Positions 23,691 to 31,973 of a DNA stretch of 37,237 bases are shown in pieces. The translations under genes and the position numbers were made by a program. Numbering within the stretch: the stretch's first letter is position 1; every line of letters begins with the position of its first letter. The DNA comes from Flavobacterium sp. (GTDB lineage Bacteria; Bacteroidota; Bacteroidia; Flavobacteriales; Flavobacteriaceae), in the NCBI GenBank assembly GCA_030151255.1, contig JASLED010000075.1, forward strand, positions 1 to 37,237, read 5' to 3'. A model generated the notes under the pieces. That model was not told where the DNA came from. It did no database searches and was given only the letters and a program-made list of their open reading frames with translations.

Positions 23691-24815
23691 ATGAAACAAG
23701 TATATTTAGACAATGCTGCCACAACTTCAGTGCGCCCGGAGGTGATTGAAGAAATGGTTAGAGTTTTAAGAGAAGATTACGGCAATCCTTCTTCAACTTA
23801 TGCAATTGGTAGGCATGCAAAAGCATTAATTGAAAGCGCAAGAAAAAATATTGCAAAACAATTTAATGTAAGCTCTTCAGAAATTATTTTCACTTCTTGT
23901 GGTACTGAAGCAAACAACTGGATTTTACTTTCTGCTGTTCGCGATTTAGGCATTAAACGCATCATTACTACTCCATTAGAACACCATGCTGTTTTAAATA
24001 CAGTAAAACATCTACAAGCAGCTTATGGAATAGAAGTAGAATTTTTAAATATTTTACCAAACAGTGAAATTGATTATAAGCAATTAGAAAACTTATTAAA
24101 AGACGGCACATCTACATTAGTAAGTTTAATGCATGTAAACAATGAAGTAGGTACTGAATTAAACTTAAAAAAAGTAGCTGATTTGTGTACTGAAAACAAT
24201 GCTTTATTTCATTGTGATACTGTACAATCAATCGGTAAAACACGAATTGATTTAAGCACGCTTCCTATTGATTTTATTGTTGCTAGTGCACATAAATTTC
24301 ACGGACCTAAAGGAATTGGATTTGCATTTATTCGCAAGAAAAATGTATTAAAACCAGTAATTTTTGGAGGAGAACAAGAAAAAGGATTAAGAGCTGGTAC
24401 AGAAGGTGTACATCAGGTTGCAGGTATGGCAAAAGCTTTAGAAATGGCTTATGAGCTATTGGAGGAAGAAAGTGCCCATATTGCTAACATTAAAGAATAT
24501 TGCAAAAATAGTTTAATTGAAATTTTCCCTGAAGTAAAATTCAATGGAAACGAAGTAGGTTTTTATAATATTTTAAATGTATTATTGCCACTTACTCCAG
24601 AAAAGGCAGCAATGATGTTGTTTCAACTAGACATGAAAGGAATTGCAGTATCTAGAGGAAGTGCATGCCAATCTGGAAGTCAAAAACCTTCGCATGTGTT
24701 AGCACAATTCTTAAAAGAAGAAGACTTAAAAAAACCTAGTTTAAGAGTTTCTTTTAGTCACGAAAACACAAAAGAAGATATCGATCAATTAATTGCGGTA
24801 TTAAAAGAAATATAA
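23691..24815 (+). CDS. Cysteine desulfurase (NifS/IscS-like, PLP-dependent)
   Basis: 374 residues. It starts with the family signature YLDNAATTSVRPEV. The PLP-binding Lys202 lies in SAHKFHGPKG, His99 in LEHHAVLN stacks on PLP, Asp176 and Gln179 in HCDTVQS contact the cofactor, and the persulfide-forming Cys326 lies in SRGSACQSGSQKPSHV. These residues are complete, so an active sulfur donor from cysteine is expected. The SRGSACQSGSQ loop is the longer class-I type of NifS/IscS rather than SufS. No scaffold or isc genes are nearby, so whether it serves Fe-S assembly or tRNA thiolation is open. Flanked by its own promoter and terminator. Confidence 0.93.
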   Translation: MKQVYLDNAATTSVRPEVIEEMVRVLREDYGNPSSTYAIGRHAKALIESARKNIAKQFNVSSSEIIFTSCGTEANNWILLSAVRDLGIKRIITTPLEHHAVLNTVKHLQAAYGIEVEFLNILPNSEIDYKQLENLLKDGTSTLVSLMHVNNEVGTELNLKKVADLCTENNALFHCDTVQSIGKTRIDLSTLPIDFIVASAHKFHGPKGIGFAFIRKKNVLKPVIFGGEQEKGLRAGTEGVHQVAGMAKALEMAYELLEEESAHIANIKEYCKNSLIEIFPEVKFNGNEVGFYNILNVLLPLTPEKAAMMLFQLDMKGIAVSRGSACQSGSQKPSHVLAQFLKEEDLKKPSLRVSFSHENTKEDIDQLIAVLKEI

Positions 24816-24829
24816 AAGAAATAATTCTT

Positions 24830-24865
24830 ATAGTGGTTGGAAGAAATTCTGACCACTATTTTTTT
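24830..24865 (+). terminator. Intrinsic terminator of the cysteine desulfurase gene
   Basis: ATAGTGGT (24830-24837) pairs with ACCACTAT (24852-24859) over a 14-nt loop, followed by a run of seven T. It lies 15 nt after the stop codon. Confidence 0.75.
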
Positions 24866-25372
24866 AAAATATCATCCAAAATAAATGCTTTAAAAATATT
24901 TAATTCATTTACACTAAATTATTATACAGGCTTTTTAATCAGAAATAATTTATCTCATTATTATAACTTTTTTCTTTTAAACCTAATAATCAATCAAATA
25001 TATATCTTAAATTTATTTTTAAAACCAATAATATATTATTTTACAAAATAAAAAACACAACTCGTAAAAATAAAATCAATATATTTTGCTGATTATCAAT
25101 TATTTTTAACTACATTTGCATAATAATTTGTATAAAAGGTTTCTGTTGCCTTCTCTGGAAAAGATAAAACTATTTTACCTCTCTCAGTTTTTGCTTTTTC
25201 AGATGCCAATTTAAAAATTTATATATCAATGAAAATTGGCAATTTAATTTACTTCAAGTATTCTTTCTAAGCGTTTAGATTCAGAAAATAATTTACAAAG
25301 AACTTTTTATTGGCAGTTTATTTTTTGATTTATTATTGAAATCAAAATTTTTTATGCTCCTATTTCTAAAGA
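24866..25372 (+). promoter_or_regulatory. Gap and long leader region before the DEAD-box helicase gene
   Basis: No convincing gene. The first half (24866-25080) is AT-rich with nothing seen. TACATTTG at 25111-25118 (with TTTG at 25085) is a good promoter. It implies a leader of about 250 nt. In that leader, TGCCAATTT at 25204-25212 pairs with 25233-25241 (9 bp, 20-nt loop), and TTTTGATTT at 25323-25331 pairs with 25339-25347 (9 bp, 7-nt loop), the latter followed by a T run, 25 nt before the start codon. Long structured leaders are usual for cold-shock helicase and csp transcripts. A regulatory role here is inferred. Confidence 0.5.
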
Positions 25373-26485
25373 ATGAAATTTAAAAATTTAAATATAATAT
25401 CGCCCATTATTGAAGCTATTGATTTAGCAGGATATAAAGAGGCAACTGAAATTCAGCAAAAAGCAATACCTATTGTATTAAAAGAAAAAGATTTAATAGG
25501 TTGTGCACAAACTGGAACAGGAAAAACAGCATCGTTTGCAATACCTTTACTTCAATTGTTAGCACAGCGTCCAATAGAAAAAAAAGGAATTCGCGCATTG
25601 ATATTAGCACCTACAAGAGAATTGGCTATACAGATAGATACTAATTTTAAAACTTATAGTCAAAAATTACCCTTAAAACATTTAGCTATTTTTGGTGGTG
25701 TTTCTCAAGAAGCACAAATAAAATCGCTGAAAAAAAATATAGATATTTTAATCGCTACACCTGGCAGACTATTAGATTTAATAGCAAGTAAACATATAAG
25801 TTTATCTACTATTCAGATATTAGTACTTGACGAAGCAGACCGAATGCTTGATATGGGGTTTGTAAAAGATGTAAAAAATATAGTAGCAAAACTTCCTTCT
25901 GACAGACAAACTTTATTTTTCTCGGCAACAATGCCTCCAGAAATTAGAAAGTTAGCACAAAGCATGGTTAAAAATCCAGTAGAAATAAATGTTGCACCTA
26001 TTTCATCTACTGCGCAAACAATAAAACAATCTGTTTATTTTGTAGAAAAAGACGAAAAACTAAATCTTTTGCTTACTATTTTAAACGATACAGATATTCA
26101 ACGATTTTTAGTGTTTACACGCACCAAATACGGAGCAGATAAATTAGCTAAAAAATTACATAAAACAGGAATTCACGCAGCAGCAATACACGGCAATAAA
26201 TCGCAAAACGCACGTCAAAAAGCATTAAACGATTTTAAAAATAACACTATAAAAGTATTAATTGCAACAGATATTGCAGCAAGAGGAATTGACATAGACG
26301 AATTGTCGCACGTAATTAATTATGAATTGCCCAATATACCAGAAACATACGTTCATCGAATTGGTAGAACGGGTCGTGCGGGTATGCAAGGAACGGCTAT
26401 TTCATTTTGCGAAAAAGAAGAAAGAAAAGACCTTAAAAATATTCAAAAATTAATAGGTGCAGATATTATCAATCTTCATCCGTAA
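25373..26485 (+). CDS. DEAD-box ATP-dependent RNA helicase (RhlE/CsdA-like)
   Basis: 370 residues containing the two RecA domains and all core motifs: Q-motif region ATEIQQKAIPIVLKEKDLIG, motif I AQTGTGKT (Lys51), Ia PTRELA, Ib TPGR, II DEAD (153-156), III SAT (184-186), motif V IATDIAARGID and VI HRIGRTGRAG (328-337). There is almost no C-terminal basic extension, unlike many RhlE relatives; the following gene encodes a separate Lys-rich cold-shock-domain protein. It unwinds short RNA duplexes in ribosome assembly or mRNA decay, often at low temperature. It is followed 42 nt later by that gene and lies behind a long structured leader. Confidence 0.93.
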   Translation: MKFKNLNIISPIIEAIDLAGYKEATEIQQKAIPIVLKEKDLIGCAQTGTGKTASFAIPLLQLLAQRPIEKKGIRALILAPTRELAIQIDTNFKTYSQKLPLKHLAIFGGVSQEAQIKSLKKNIDILIATPGRLLDLIASKHISLSTIQILVLDEADRMLDMGFVKDVKNIVAKLPSDRQTLFFSATMPPEIRKLAQSMVKNPVEINVAPISSTAQTIKQSVYFVEKDEKLNLLLTILNDTDIQRFLVFTRTKYGADKLAKKLHKTGIHAAAIHGNKSQNARQKALNDFKNNTIKVLIATDIAARGIDIDELSHVINYELPNIPETYVHRIGRTGRAGMQGTAISFCEKEERKDLKNIQKLIGADIINLHP

Positions 26486-26527
26486 AATACTTTATCAGAC
26501 TTTAACTAAATAGAAAATTAAAAATAT

Positions 26528-26962
26528 ATGGCAGATTCGTTTTCAAAAAAAGAGAACAATAAAAAGAAGCAGAAAAAACAGCAAGATAAATTATCTCGAA
26601 GAGAAGATAGAAAAACAAACAATAATAAAGGAAAAAGCCTTGACGATATGCTTGTTTATGTAGATGTTAACGGTAATTTTACTTCGATACCTCCGCACCT
26701 TCAAAATAAAGAAGAAGATTTAGCAAATGCTAAAAAAGCAAAAAAGGCACAAGAGGATTCGCTTGCAACAGATTTTTCGGGCATTGTGTCTTATGTACAT
26801 GAAAAAGGGTATGGCTTTATTACAGAAGCAGAAACAAATGAAAACATATTTTTTCATTATGGACAATTAAGTGAACCTGTAAATAAAAACGATTCAGTTA
26901 ATTACAAGAAAGAAAGAACGCCAAGAGGATATCAGGCTATAGATATCAAAAAAATAAAATAA
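26528..26962 (+). CDS. Cold-shock-domain protein with a Lys-rich N-terminus
   Basis: 144 residues. The first ~40 residues are very basic and disordered-looking (KKENNKKKQKKQQDKLSRRE). They are followed by a short conserved part, DDMLVYVDVNGNFTSIPPH. The C-terminal OB-fold, residues about 84-144, has RNP1 KGYGFIT (93-99) and RNP2 NIFFH (106-110). Such proteins bind single-stranded RNA; the tail may add affinity. Proteins of this layout are common next to helicase genes in Flavobacteriia. It is likely co-transcribed with the helicase before it and CspA-like gene after it (21 nt on). Confidence 0.85.
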   Translation: MADSFSKKENNKKKQKKQQDKLSRREDRKTNNNKGKSLDDMLVYVDVNGNFTSIPPHLQNKEEDLANAKKAKKAQEDSLATDFSGIVSYVHEKGYGFITEAETNENIFFHYGQLSEPVNKNDSVNYKKERTPRGYQAIDIKKIK

Positions 26963-26983
26963 TAACAATTTAAATACAAAGAG

Positions 26984-27175
26984 ATGCAAGAAGGTATCGT
27001 AAAATTTTTTAATGAATCTAAAGGTTTTGGATTTATTTTTCAAGAAAGTAATAATTCAGATATTTTTGTTCACAGCAGTGGATTATTAGATAATATCAGA
27101 GAAAACGACAAAGTTACTTTTGATGTAGAAAAAGGTAAAAAAGGATTAATGGCTGTTAATGTAAAAAGAAAATAG
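26984..27175 (+). CDS. CspA-family cold-shock protein
   Basis: 63 residues, the usual length of single-domain cold-shock proteins. It starts MQEGIVKFFNESKGFGFI, with RNP1 KGFGFIF at 13-19 and RNP2 DIFVH at 26-30. The fold is a five-stranded OB barrel binding single-stranded RNA or DNA and acting as an RNA chaperone. It is the third gene of the helicase cluster and closes it before a strong terminator. Confidence 0.93.
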   Translation: MQEGIVKFFNESKGFGFIFQESNNSDIFVHSSGLLDNIRENDKVTFDVEKGKKGLMAVNVKRK

Positions 27176-27190
27176 TCATCTACTTTATTA

Positions 27191-27225
27191 CAAAAAGGTG
27201 TGTATTAAAAATACACACCTTTTTT
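27191..27225. terminator. Intrinsic terminator between the csp cluster and fabF
   Basis: A 15-bp perfect stem (CAAAAAGGTGTGTAT and its complement) has a 5-nt loop and A and T tracts on its two sides. It serves the convergent cold-shock and FabF transcripts. Confidence 0.9.
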
Positions 27226-27292
27226 GTTTTAATATATTGACATTTTTTTAGATATTCTGCTCTATTTACCTAAAAATATTCCACAATCATTT

Positions 27293-28540
27293 CTATTGAT
27301 CTTTAACTTCCTTAAAAAGTACTGTTGCATTATGACCTCCAAAACCAAAAGCATTACTCATGGCAACTTTTACAGTTTTTGAAATAGATTTATTTACCAC
27401 AATATTTATATCTGCTGGTATTGCTTTATCTAAATTTTCTACATTAGTTGTAGCTGGTATTATATTATCATTAATACTTTTTATAGCAATAATTGCTTCC
27501 ATTGCTCCAGCCGCGCCAAGTAAATGTCCTGTCATTGATTTTGTTGAGCTAACGTGTAAGTTATGGTTATTTCCGAATACTTTTTGTACTGCATTTAATT
27601 CGGCAATATCACCTACAGGCGTAGATGTTGCATGAAGATTCAAATAATCAATATCATTAGGTGTTAATCCTGCTTCCTCAATAGCCAATTGCATAGCCTT
27701 TGCTGCTCCAATTCCTTCTGGATGTGGCGATGTCATATGATATGCATCTGCCGTCATAGATGCTCCAACAACTTCGGCATATATTTTAGCTCCTCTTGCT
27801 TTTGCATGCTCATATTCTTCAAGAATTAATGCTGCTCCACCTTCTCCCATAACAAATCCATCGCGATTTTTATCAAATGGGCGACTAGCAGTTTGCGGAT
27901 CATCATTACGAGTACTCATTGCTTTCATTGATGAAAATCCTCCAAAAGATGCTGGCGTAATCCCTGCTTCTGAACCTCCTGTGACAAATACTTTAGCTTT
28001 GCCTAATTTGATATAATTAAACGCATCCATGATGGCAGTATTTCCAGTAGCGCAAGCCGACACAGGTGTATAATTGATTCCTTGTAAACCATATTTCATA
28101 GAAATCATTCCAGAAGCCATATTGATTAACAACTTTGGAATAAAAAATGGATTAAAACGTGGCTCATAATTGCCTTTTACGTAATTTTCAACTTCTGTTT
28201 CAAAGGTTTGCATTCCTCCTTGTCCTACTCCCCAAATAACCCCCACATCAAATGGATCAATTGTACTAAAATCTATTTGTGCATCCTTAATTGCTTCTGC
28301 AACACTGTATAAAGCATATTGAGTAAATAAATCTGTTCGTTTTATTTCATTTCGATCTAAATGTATTGTTGGATCAAAATCTTGTACTTCACAGGCTACT
28401 TGCGAACGAAATTTTGAAGCATTAAAACGAGAAATAGTTGTTCCTGCATTTTTTCCTGCTACAATATTGTTCCAAAAAGTATTTACATCATTACCTAAAG
28501 GATTTATTGTTCCTAATCCTGTAACTACTACTCTTTTCAT
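27293..28540 (-). CDS. fabF: Beta-ketoacyl-ACP synthase, FabF-like paralogue
   Basis: 415 residues of the FabF/KASII fold. The catalytic Cys163 lies in SACATGN; the two histidines are His303 (LHATSTPVGD) and His339 (STKSMTGHLLGAAG), with Lys334 in KSMTGH. The usual HGTSTP is HATSTP here, a Gly-to-Ala change in the loop at the first histidine. It condenses malonyl-ACP with an acyl chain. It is the last gene of a TetR-controlled operon with thiolase and dihydrolipoyl dehydrogenase, so it may be a specialised paralogue rather than the housekeeping enzyme. It lies 75 nt after the dehydrogenase gene, with no promoter element I could identify in that gap. Confidence 0.88.
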   Translation of the reverse strand: MKRVVVTGLGTINPLGNDVNTFWNNIVAGKNAGTTISRFNASKFRSQVACEVQDFDPTIHLDRNEIKRTDLFTQYALYSVAEAIKDAQIDFSTIDPFDVGVIWGVGQGGMQTFETEVENYVKGNYEPRFNPFFIPKLLINMASGMISMKYGLQGINYTPVSACATGNTAIMDAFNYIKLGKAKVFVTGGSEAGITPASFGGFSSMKAMSTRNDDPQTASRPFDKNRDGFVMGEGGAALILEEYEHAKARGAKIYAEVVGASMTADAYHMTSPHPEGIGAAKAMQLAIEEAGLTPNDIDYLNLHATSTPVGDIAELNAVQKVFGNNHNLHVSSTKSMTGHLLGAAGAMEAIIAIKSINDNIIPATTNVENLDKAIPADINIVVNKSISKTVKVAMSNAFGFGGHNATVLFKEVKDQ

Positions 28541-28615
28541 TTTATAAATTCGAGTTTTAAATCATTTTAAAAATTTGCGCAAAAATCTTACTAAATTTTG
28601 AGCTTTACTAATATT

Positions 28616-30016
28616 TTAAATATTAATAGCGGGCTGACCATAAGCCAGCATATACGCTTCTTTTAGCACTTCTGAATAGGTTGGATGTGCATAAGAAATG
28701 CTAAACATATCTTTTGCAGTAACTTCATATTCTAGGGCAACAACTGCTTGTGCAATTAAATCTGCGGCACGTGGACCAATAATATGAACACCCAAAATTT
28801 CGCCATACTTAGGTTCTACTAAAACTTTGGCAAAACCATCTGTATCCATAGAAGCGCGAGAGCGAGCACTTGCTGAAAATGGAAATTTTCCAATTTTATA
28901 TTCTATATTGTTTTTTTGAAGTTGTTGTTCTGTTGCTCCGACTGATGCAACTTCTGGCCATGTATAAACCACACTTGGAATATGTTGTTTGTTTATATGA
29001 GGTTTTTGTCCGTTAATTGTTTCTACAACAAATACAGCCTCTTCTTCAGCTTTGTGCGCTAACATTGCCCCGCCAACTACATCACCAATTGCATAAATAT
29101 GAGAAATACTTGTTTGACATTTTTCATTTATTTTTATAAAACCACGAGCATCTACTTCTACATTTGTTTTTTCTAAACCTAAATCTTCTGTATAAGCTTT
29201 TCTACCAACCGCCATTAAAGCATAATCAGTAATCAATTCATGGCTATTACCCAACTTATCTTTATATGCTACTTTTGCACTTAAACCTAAGTTTTCTACC
29301 TGATAAACAGATTGTTGCAATTGAATATCTATTCCGTCTTTTTTAAGAATTTTATAAAGTGATTTTCCTAACTCTGTATCCATTGTTGCAATCAGATTAT
29401 CTGCATATTCCAAAATTGTTACTTTTGAACCCAATCGATTAAAGATAGATGCCATTTCTACTCCAATAACTCCGCCACCTATAATTGCAATAGATTTTGG
29501 CAATTCTTTCAAAGCAAGTGCTTCGGTAGAAGTAATGATTCTTTTTTTATCGATTTGAATTCCAGGTAAACTAGCTGGCTTAGAACCTGTTGCTATTATA
29601 AAATTTGTAGCACTTATAACTTGCTCGTCTTCATTATTTATAACTTTGATTTGATTATTATTTTGAAACTGAGCTGTTCCTGTTACAACGGTAATATTGT
29701 TTTTATGCATCAAGAAATTTAACCCATCGTTGTTTTTACTCACCACTTCGGCTTTTCTGTTAAACATTTGTTCAAAATTTAATTTAATTTGATCAATTTC
29801 AATACCGTGTTTTTTAAACTTTTTCTGTGCTTCTTCAAAATGATGACTACTGTCTAATAATGCTTTAGTTGGGATACATCCTACGTTTGTACAAGTACCT
29901 CCCAACACATTATATTTTTCTATTAAAACTGTTTTATAACCTAATTGTGCACTTCTAATGGCAGCTACATAACCTCCAGGTCCTGAACCTATAATAGCAA
30001 TATCATAATTTTTCAT
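28616..30016 (-). CDS. lpdA: Dihydrolipoyl dehydrogenase (E3)
   Basis: 466 residues. FAD motif IAIIGSGPGGYVAA (residues 7-20), redox-active disulfide Cys42/Cys47 in GGTCTNVGCIPTKALL, NAD motif IAIIGGGVIGVEMA in the middle, and the C-terminal catalytic pair His444/Glu449 in HPTYSEVLKEA. It oxidises dihydrolipoamide in 2-oxoacid dehydrogenase or glycine cleavage complexes. No E1 or E2 gene is present here; instead it sits 20 nt after thiolase and before a FabF-like gene, so it may be a second E3 serving acyl-CoA metabolism. Confidence 0.92.
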   Translation of the reverse strand: MKNYDIAIIGSGPGGYVAAIRSAQLGYKTVLIEKYNVLGGTCTNVGCIPTKALLDSSHHFEEAQKKFKKHGIEIDQIKLNFEQMFNRKAEVVSKNNDGLNFLMHKNNITVVTGTAQFQNNNQIKVINNEDEQVISATNFIIATGSKPASLPGIQIDKKRIITSTEALALKELPKSIAIIGGGVIGVEMASIFNRLGSKVTILEYADNLIATMDTELGKSLYKILKKDGIDIQLQQSVYQVENLGLSAKVAYKDKLGNSHELITDYALMAVGRKAYTEDLGLEKTNVEVDARGFIKINEKCQTSISHIYAIGDVVGGAMLAHKAEEEAVFVVETINGQKPHINKQHIPSVVYTWPEVASVGATEQQLQKNNIEYKIGKFPFSASARSRASMDTDGFAKVLVEPKYGEILGVHIIGPRAADLIAQAVVALEYEVTAKDMFSISYAHPTYSEVLKEAYMLAYGQPAINI

Positions 30017-30036
30017 ATTTCCTTTTGTATTTAATC

Positions 30037-31209
30037 TTATACTTTTTCAATAACCATTGCCGTAGCTCCACCACCTCCATTACAAATTGCAGCCACGCCA
30101 TACTTTCCATTTTCTTGCTGTAGAATATGTACTAAACTTACCAAAATACGTGCGCCAGAAGCACCTATCGGATGTCCCATTGCAACGGCACCTCCATAAA
30201 CATTTATTTTTTCTAATGGAATATGAAGTAATTCTTTAATAGATAACGGCACAGAAGCATATGCTTCATTGATCTCAAAAAAATCGACTTGTTCTATTTT
30301 TACATTTGCTTGTTTTAATGCTTTTGGAATAGCTAAAGCCGGAGCTGTAGTAAACCATTCTGGAGACTGAGCTGCATCTGCATATCCAATAATTTTTGCC
30401 AACGGTTTTAAGTTAAATTTTTCTATCGCCTCTTTAGATGCTAATAATAAGGCTGCTGCACCATCATTTATATTGCTTGAGTTTGCTGCAGTAAGTTTTC
30501 CGTTTTTTTCAAATACAGGGCTCAATGCTCCTATTTTTTCAGGAATTACTTTGTAAATATCTTCGTCAAAATTAATTGTTAATCTTTCTTTTGCTTTAGT
30601 AATTGAAACAGGAATTAATTCTGATTGAAATTTATTATTTTCTGTTGCTTTTTGTGCTTTTATATACGATTCTAAAGCGTAGGCATCTAACTCTTCTCTT
30701 GTAAAGTTAAAATGACGAACACCAATTTCTGCAGCATTTCCCATATGAAAATCATTATAAACATCCCACAAACCATCTATTATCATTCCATCAATTAGTT
30801 CTGAATGCCCTAATTTTCCTCCTTTTCTGAATTTTACATAATGCGGCACATTGCTCATGCTTTCCATTCCTCCAGTTACAACAACATCATCAATACCCAA
30901 TTGAATTTGCTGAGCTCCTAAAACAGTGGCTTTCAATCCTGCGGCACAAACTTTATTGATGGTTGTTGCGTCTTTATCATCTGGAATATTAGCAAAACGA
31001 GCTGCCTGACGAGCCGGTGATTGACCAACGCCTGCATTTAAAACATTTCCTAAATAAATACTATCAACATGGTTGACATCTAACTTAGTGTTTTCTAGAA
31101 CTGCTTTAATAGAAATTGCACCCAATTCTGTTGCACTTAACTGAGATAAATTACCTAGAAGCCCGCCAATAGGTGTTCTTTTTGCTGCTACAATATATAC
31201 ATCTTTCAT
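30037..31209 (-). CDS. Acetyl-CoA acyltransferase (thiolase)
   Basis: 390 residues. Nucleophile Cys88 lies in NKVCAAGLKA, His346 in GHPIGASGAR, and the second cysteine Cys376 in CNGGGGATAM. The motif INEAYA is present and the length is that of thiolase II (AtoB/PhaA-like). It joins or splits 3-ketoacyl-CoA, as in fatty acid degradation or acetoacetyl-CoA formation. It is first in a three-gene operon, and the TetR gene lies 48 nt upstream on the same strand. A perfect palindrome TATACCGATCGGTATA ends 15 nt before the start, so repression by that TetR protein is expected. Confidence 0.92.
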   Translation of the reverse strand: MKDVYIVAAKRTPIGGLLGNLSQLSATELGAISIKAVLENTKLDVNHVDSIYLGNVLNAGVGQSPARQAARFANIPDDKDATTINKVCAAGLKATVLGAQQIQLGIDDVVVTGGMESMSNVPHYVKFRKGGKLGHSELIDGMIIDGLWDVYNDFHMGNAAEIGVRHFNFTREELDAYALESYIKAQKATENNKFQSELIPVSITKAKERLTINFDEDIYKVIPEKIGALSPVFEKNGKLTAANSSNINDGAAALLLASKEAIEKFNLKPLAKIIGYADAAQSPEWFTTAPALAIPKALKQANVKIEQVDFFEINEAYASVPLSIKELLHIPLEKINVYGGAVAMGHPIGASGARILVSLVHILQQENGKYGVAAICNGGGGATAMVIEKV

Positions 31210-31223
31210 AATGTTTATTTTTT

Positions 31224-31239
31224 TATACCGATCGGTATA
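31224..31239. promoter_or_regulatory. Operator palindrome before the thiolase operon (TetR site)
   Basis: TATACCGATCGGTATA is a perfect 16-bp palindrome between the tetR-type gene and the thiolase start at 31209. A near-copy lies in front of the tetR-type gene at 31891-31904. Confidence 0.75.
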
Positions 31240-31257
31240 TTATATGGTAAATTTTTT

Positions 31258-31851
31258 TTAAATAATAATTTCTTCTTTTATAATTTTTAAACAACGATCA
31301 ATTGCAAAATCTAGATTTTCTTTATTTTCTAATATTCGTGATAACAAAATTCCTCCTTCAATTAAGATTAAAAACTCCATAGAATAATGATTTTCATTAA
31401 TAGTTGATCGGAAAAAACCCTCTTCTTTTCCGCTTTTGATTACTTTTTTAAATGTTGATTGCCATCCTATAAAATATTGTTGCACTGTTTTTTTTAGAAA
31501 TAATAAATGATCATCGGCCTCGGTAGCGGCATTTAGCATTGGACAACCTCCTACTTTATTTACATCTTCAAAACTTTTTCTATAAAATTCTACCATAGCT
31601 ACCAATTTTTCTACCGGATTATTGGCTGATTTTATCGCCTCATTCAGTCCTTTGCTACGAATACTTACATTGTATTTAAAAGCTTCAATTACAACTTCAT
31701 CTTTATCTTTAAAATTGCCATACACACTACCTTTGCTCAAACCTGTTGCGTTAGTAATATCTGACAAGGAAGTAACCGAATAACCTTTTGTGTTAAACAT
31801 TGCTGCCGTTTTTTCGATAATTTGTTGTTTTGTTTTTTCTGCTTTATTCAT
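31258..31851 (-). CDS. TetR/AcrR-family transcriptional regulator
   Basis: 197 residues with an N-terminal helix-turn-helix (about residues 9-55): AMFNTKGYSVTSLSDITNAT, GLSKGSVYGNFKDKDEVV, typical TetR recognition helix. The remaining ~140 residues are the helical ligand-binding and dimer domain (TetR_C-like, GGCPMLNAATEADD is characteristic of one subgroup). It lies in front of thiolase, dihydrolipoyl dehydrogenase and FabF. Matching palindromes precede both it and thiolase, so it is likely an autorepressor sensing an acyl-CoA or fatty acid. The ligand is inferred from context. Confidence 0.9.
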   Translation of the reverse strand: MNKAEKTKQQIIEKTAAMFNTKGYSVTSLSDITNATGLSKGSVYGNFKDKDEVVIEAFKYNVSIRSKGLNEAIKSANNPVEKLVAMVEFYRKSFEDVNKVGGCPMLNAATEADDHLLFLKKTVQQYFIGWQSTFKKVIKSGKEEGFFRSTINENHYSMEFLILIEGGILLSRILENKENLDFAIDRCLKIIKEEIII

Positions 31852-31871
31852 CTTGCTTAAAAATTGTAGAA

Positions 31872-31879
31872 CAAATGTA
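31872..31879 (-). promoter_or_regulatory. Candidate -7 promoter element of the tetR-type gene
   Basis: The minus strand reads TACATTTG, 20 bp before the start codon. The palindromic operator at 31891-31904 lies 12 bp upstream, in the space between -33 and -7. Confidence 0.55.
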
Positions 31880-31890
31880 ATTAAAAAATA

Positions 31891-31904
31891 ATACCGAATG
31901 GTAT
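31891..31904. promoter_or_regulatory. Operator before the tetR-type gene (autoregulation site)
   Basis: ATACCGAATGGTAT matches 12 of 14 positions of the palindrome before thiolase (ATACCGATCGGTAT). It overlaps the promoter region of the regulator. Confidence 0.65.
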
Positions 31905-31928
31905 ATTTTTTGAAAACTTTATTATATA

Positions 31929-31957
31929 AAAAAGGACATCAGAGTGATGTCCTTTTT
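31929..31957 (-). terminator. Intrinsic terminator after the carbonic anhydrase gene
   Basis: A 13-bp stem (AAAAAGGACATCA and its complement) has a 3-nt GAG loop, 17 nt after the stop codon. The minus strand ends in a T run. Confidence 0.9.
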
Positions 31958-31973
31958 ACTAACAACTAACTAT

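Noticed and set aside
24833..25051. Plus-strand frame of 72 codons after the cysteine desulfurase
   Set aside because: It starts inside the terminator stem, consists mainly of Leu, Ile, Phe, Asn and Tyr as expected from AT-rich noise, and has no motif.
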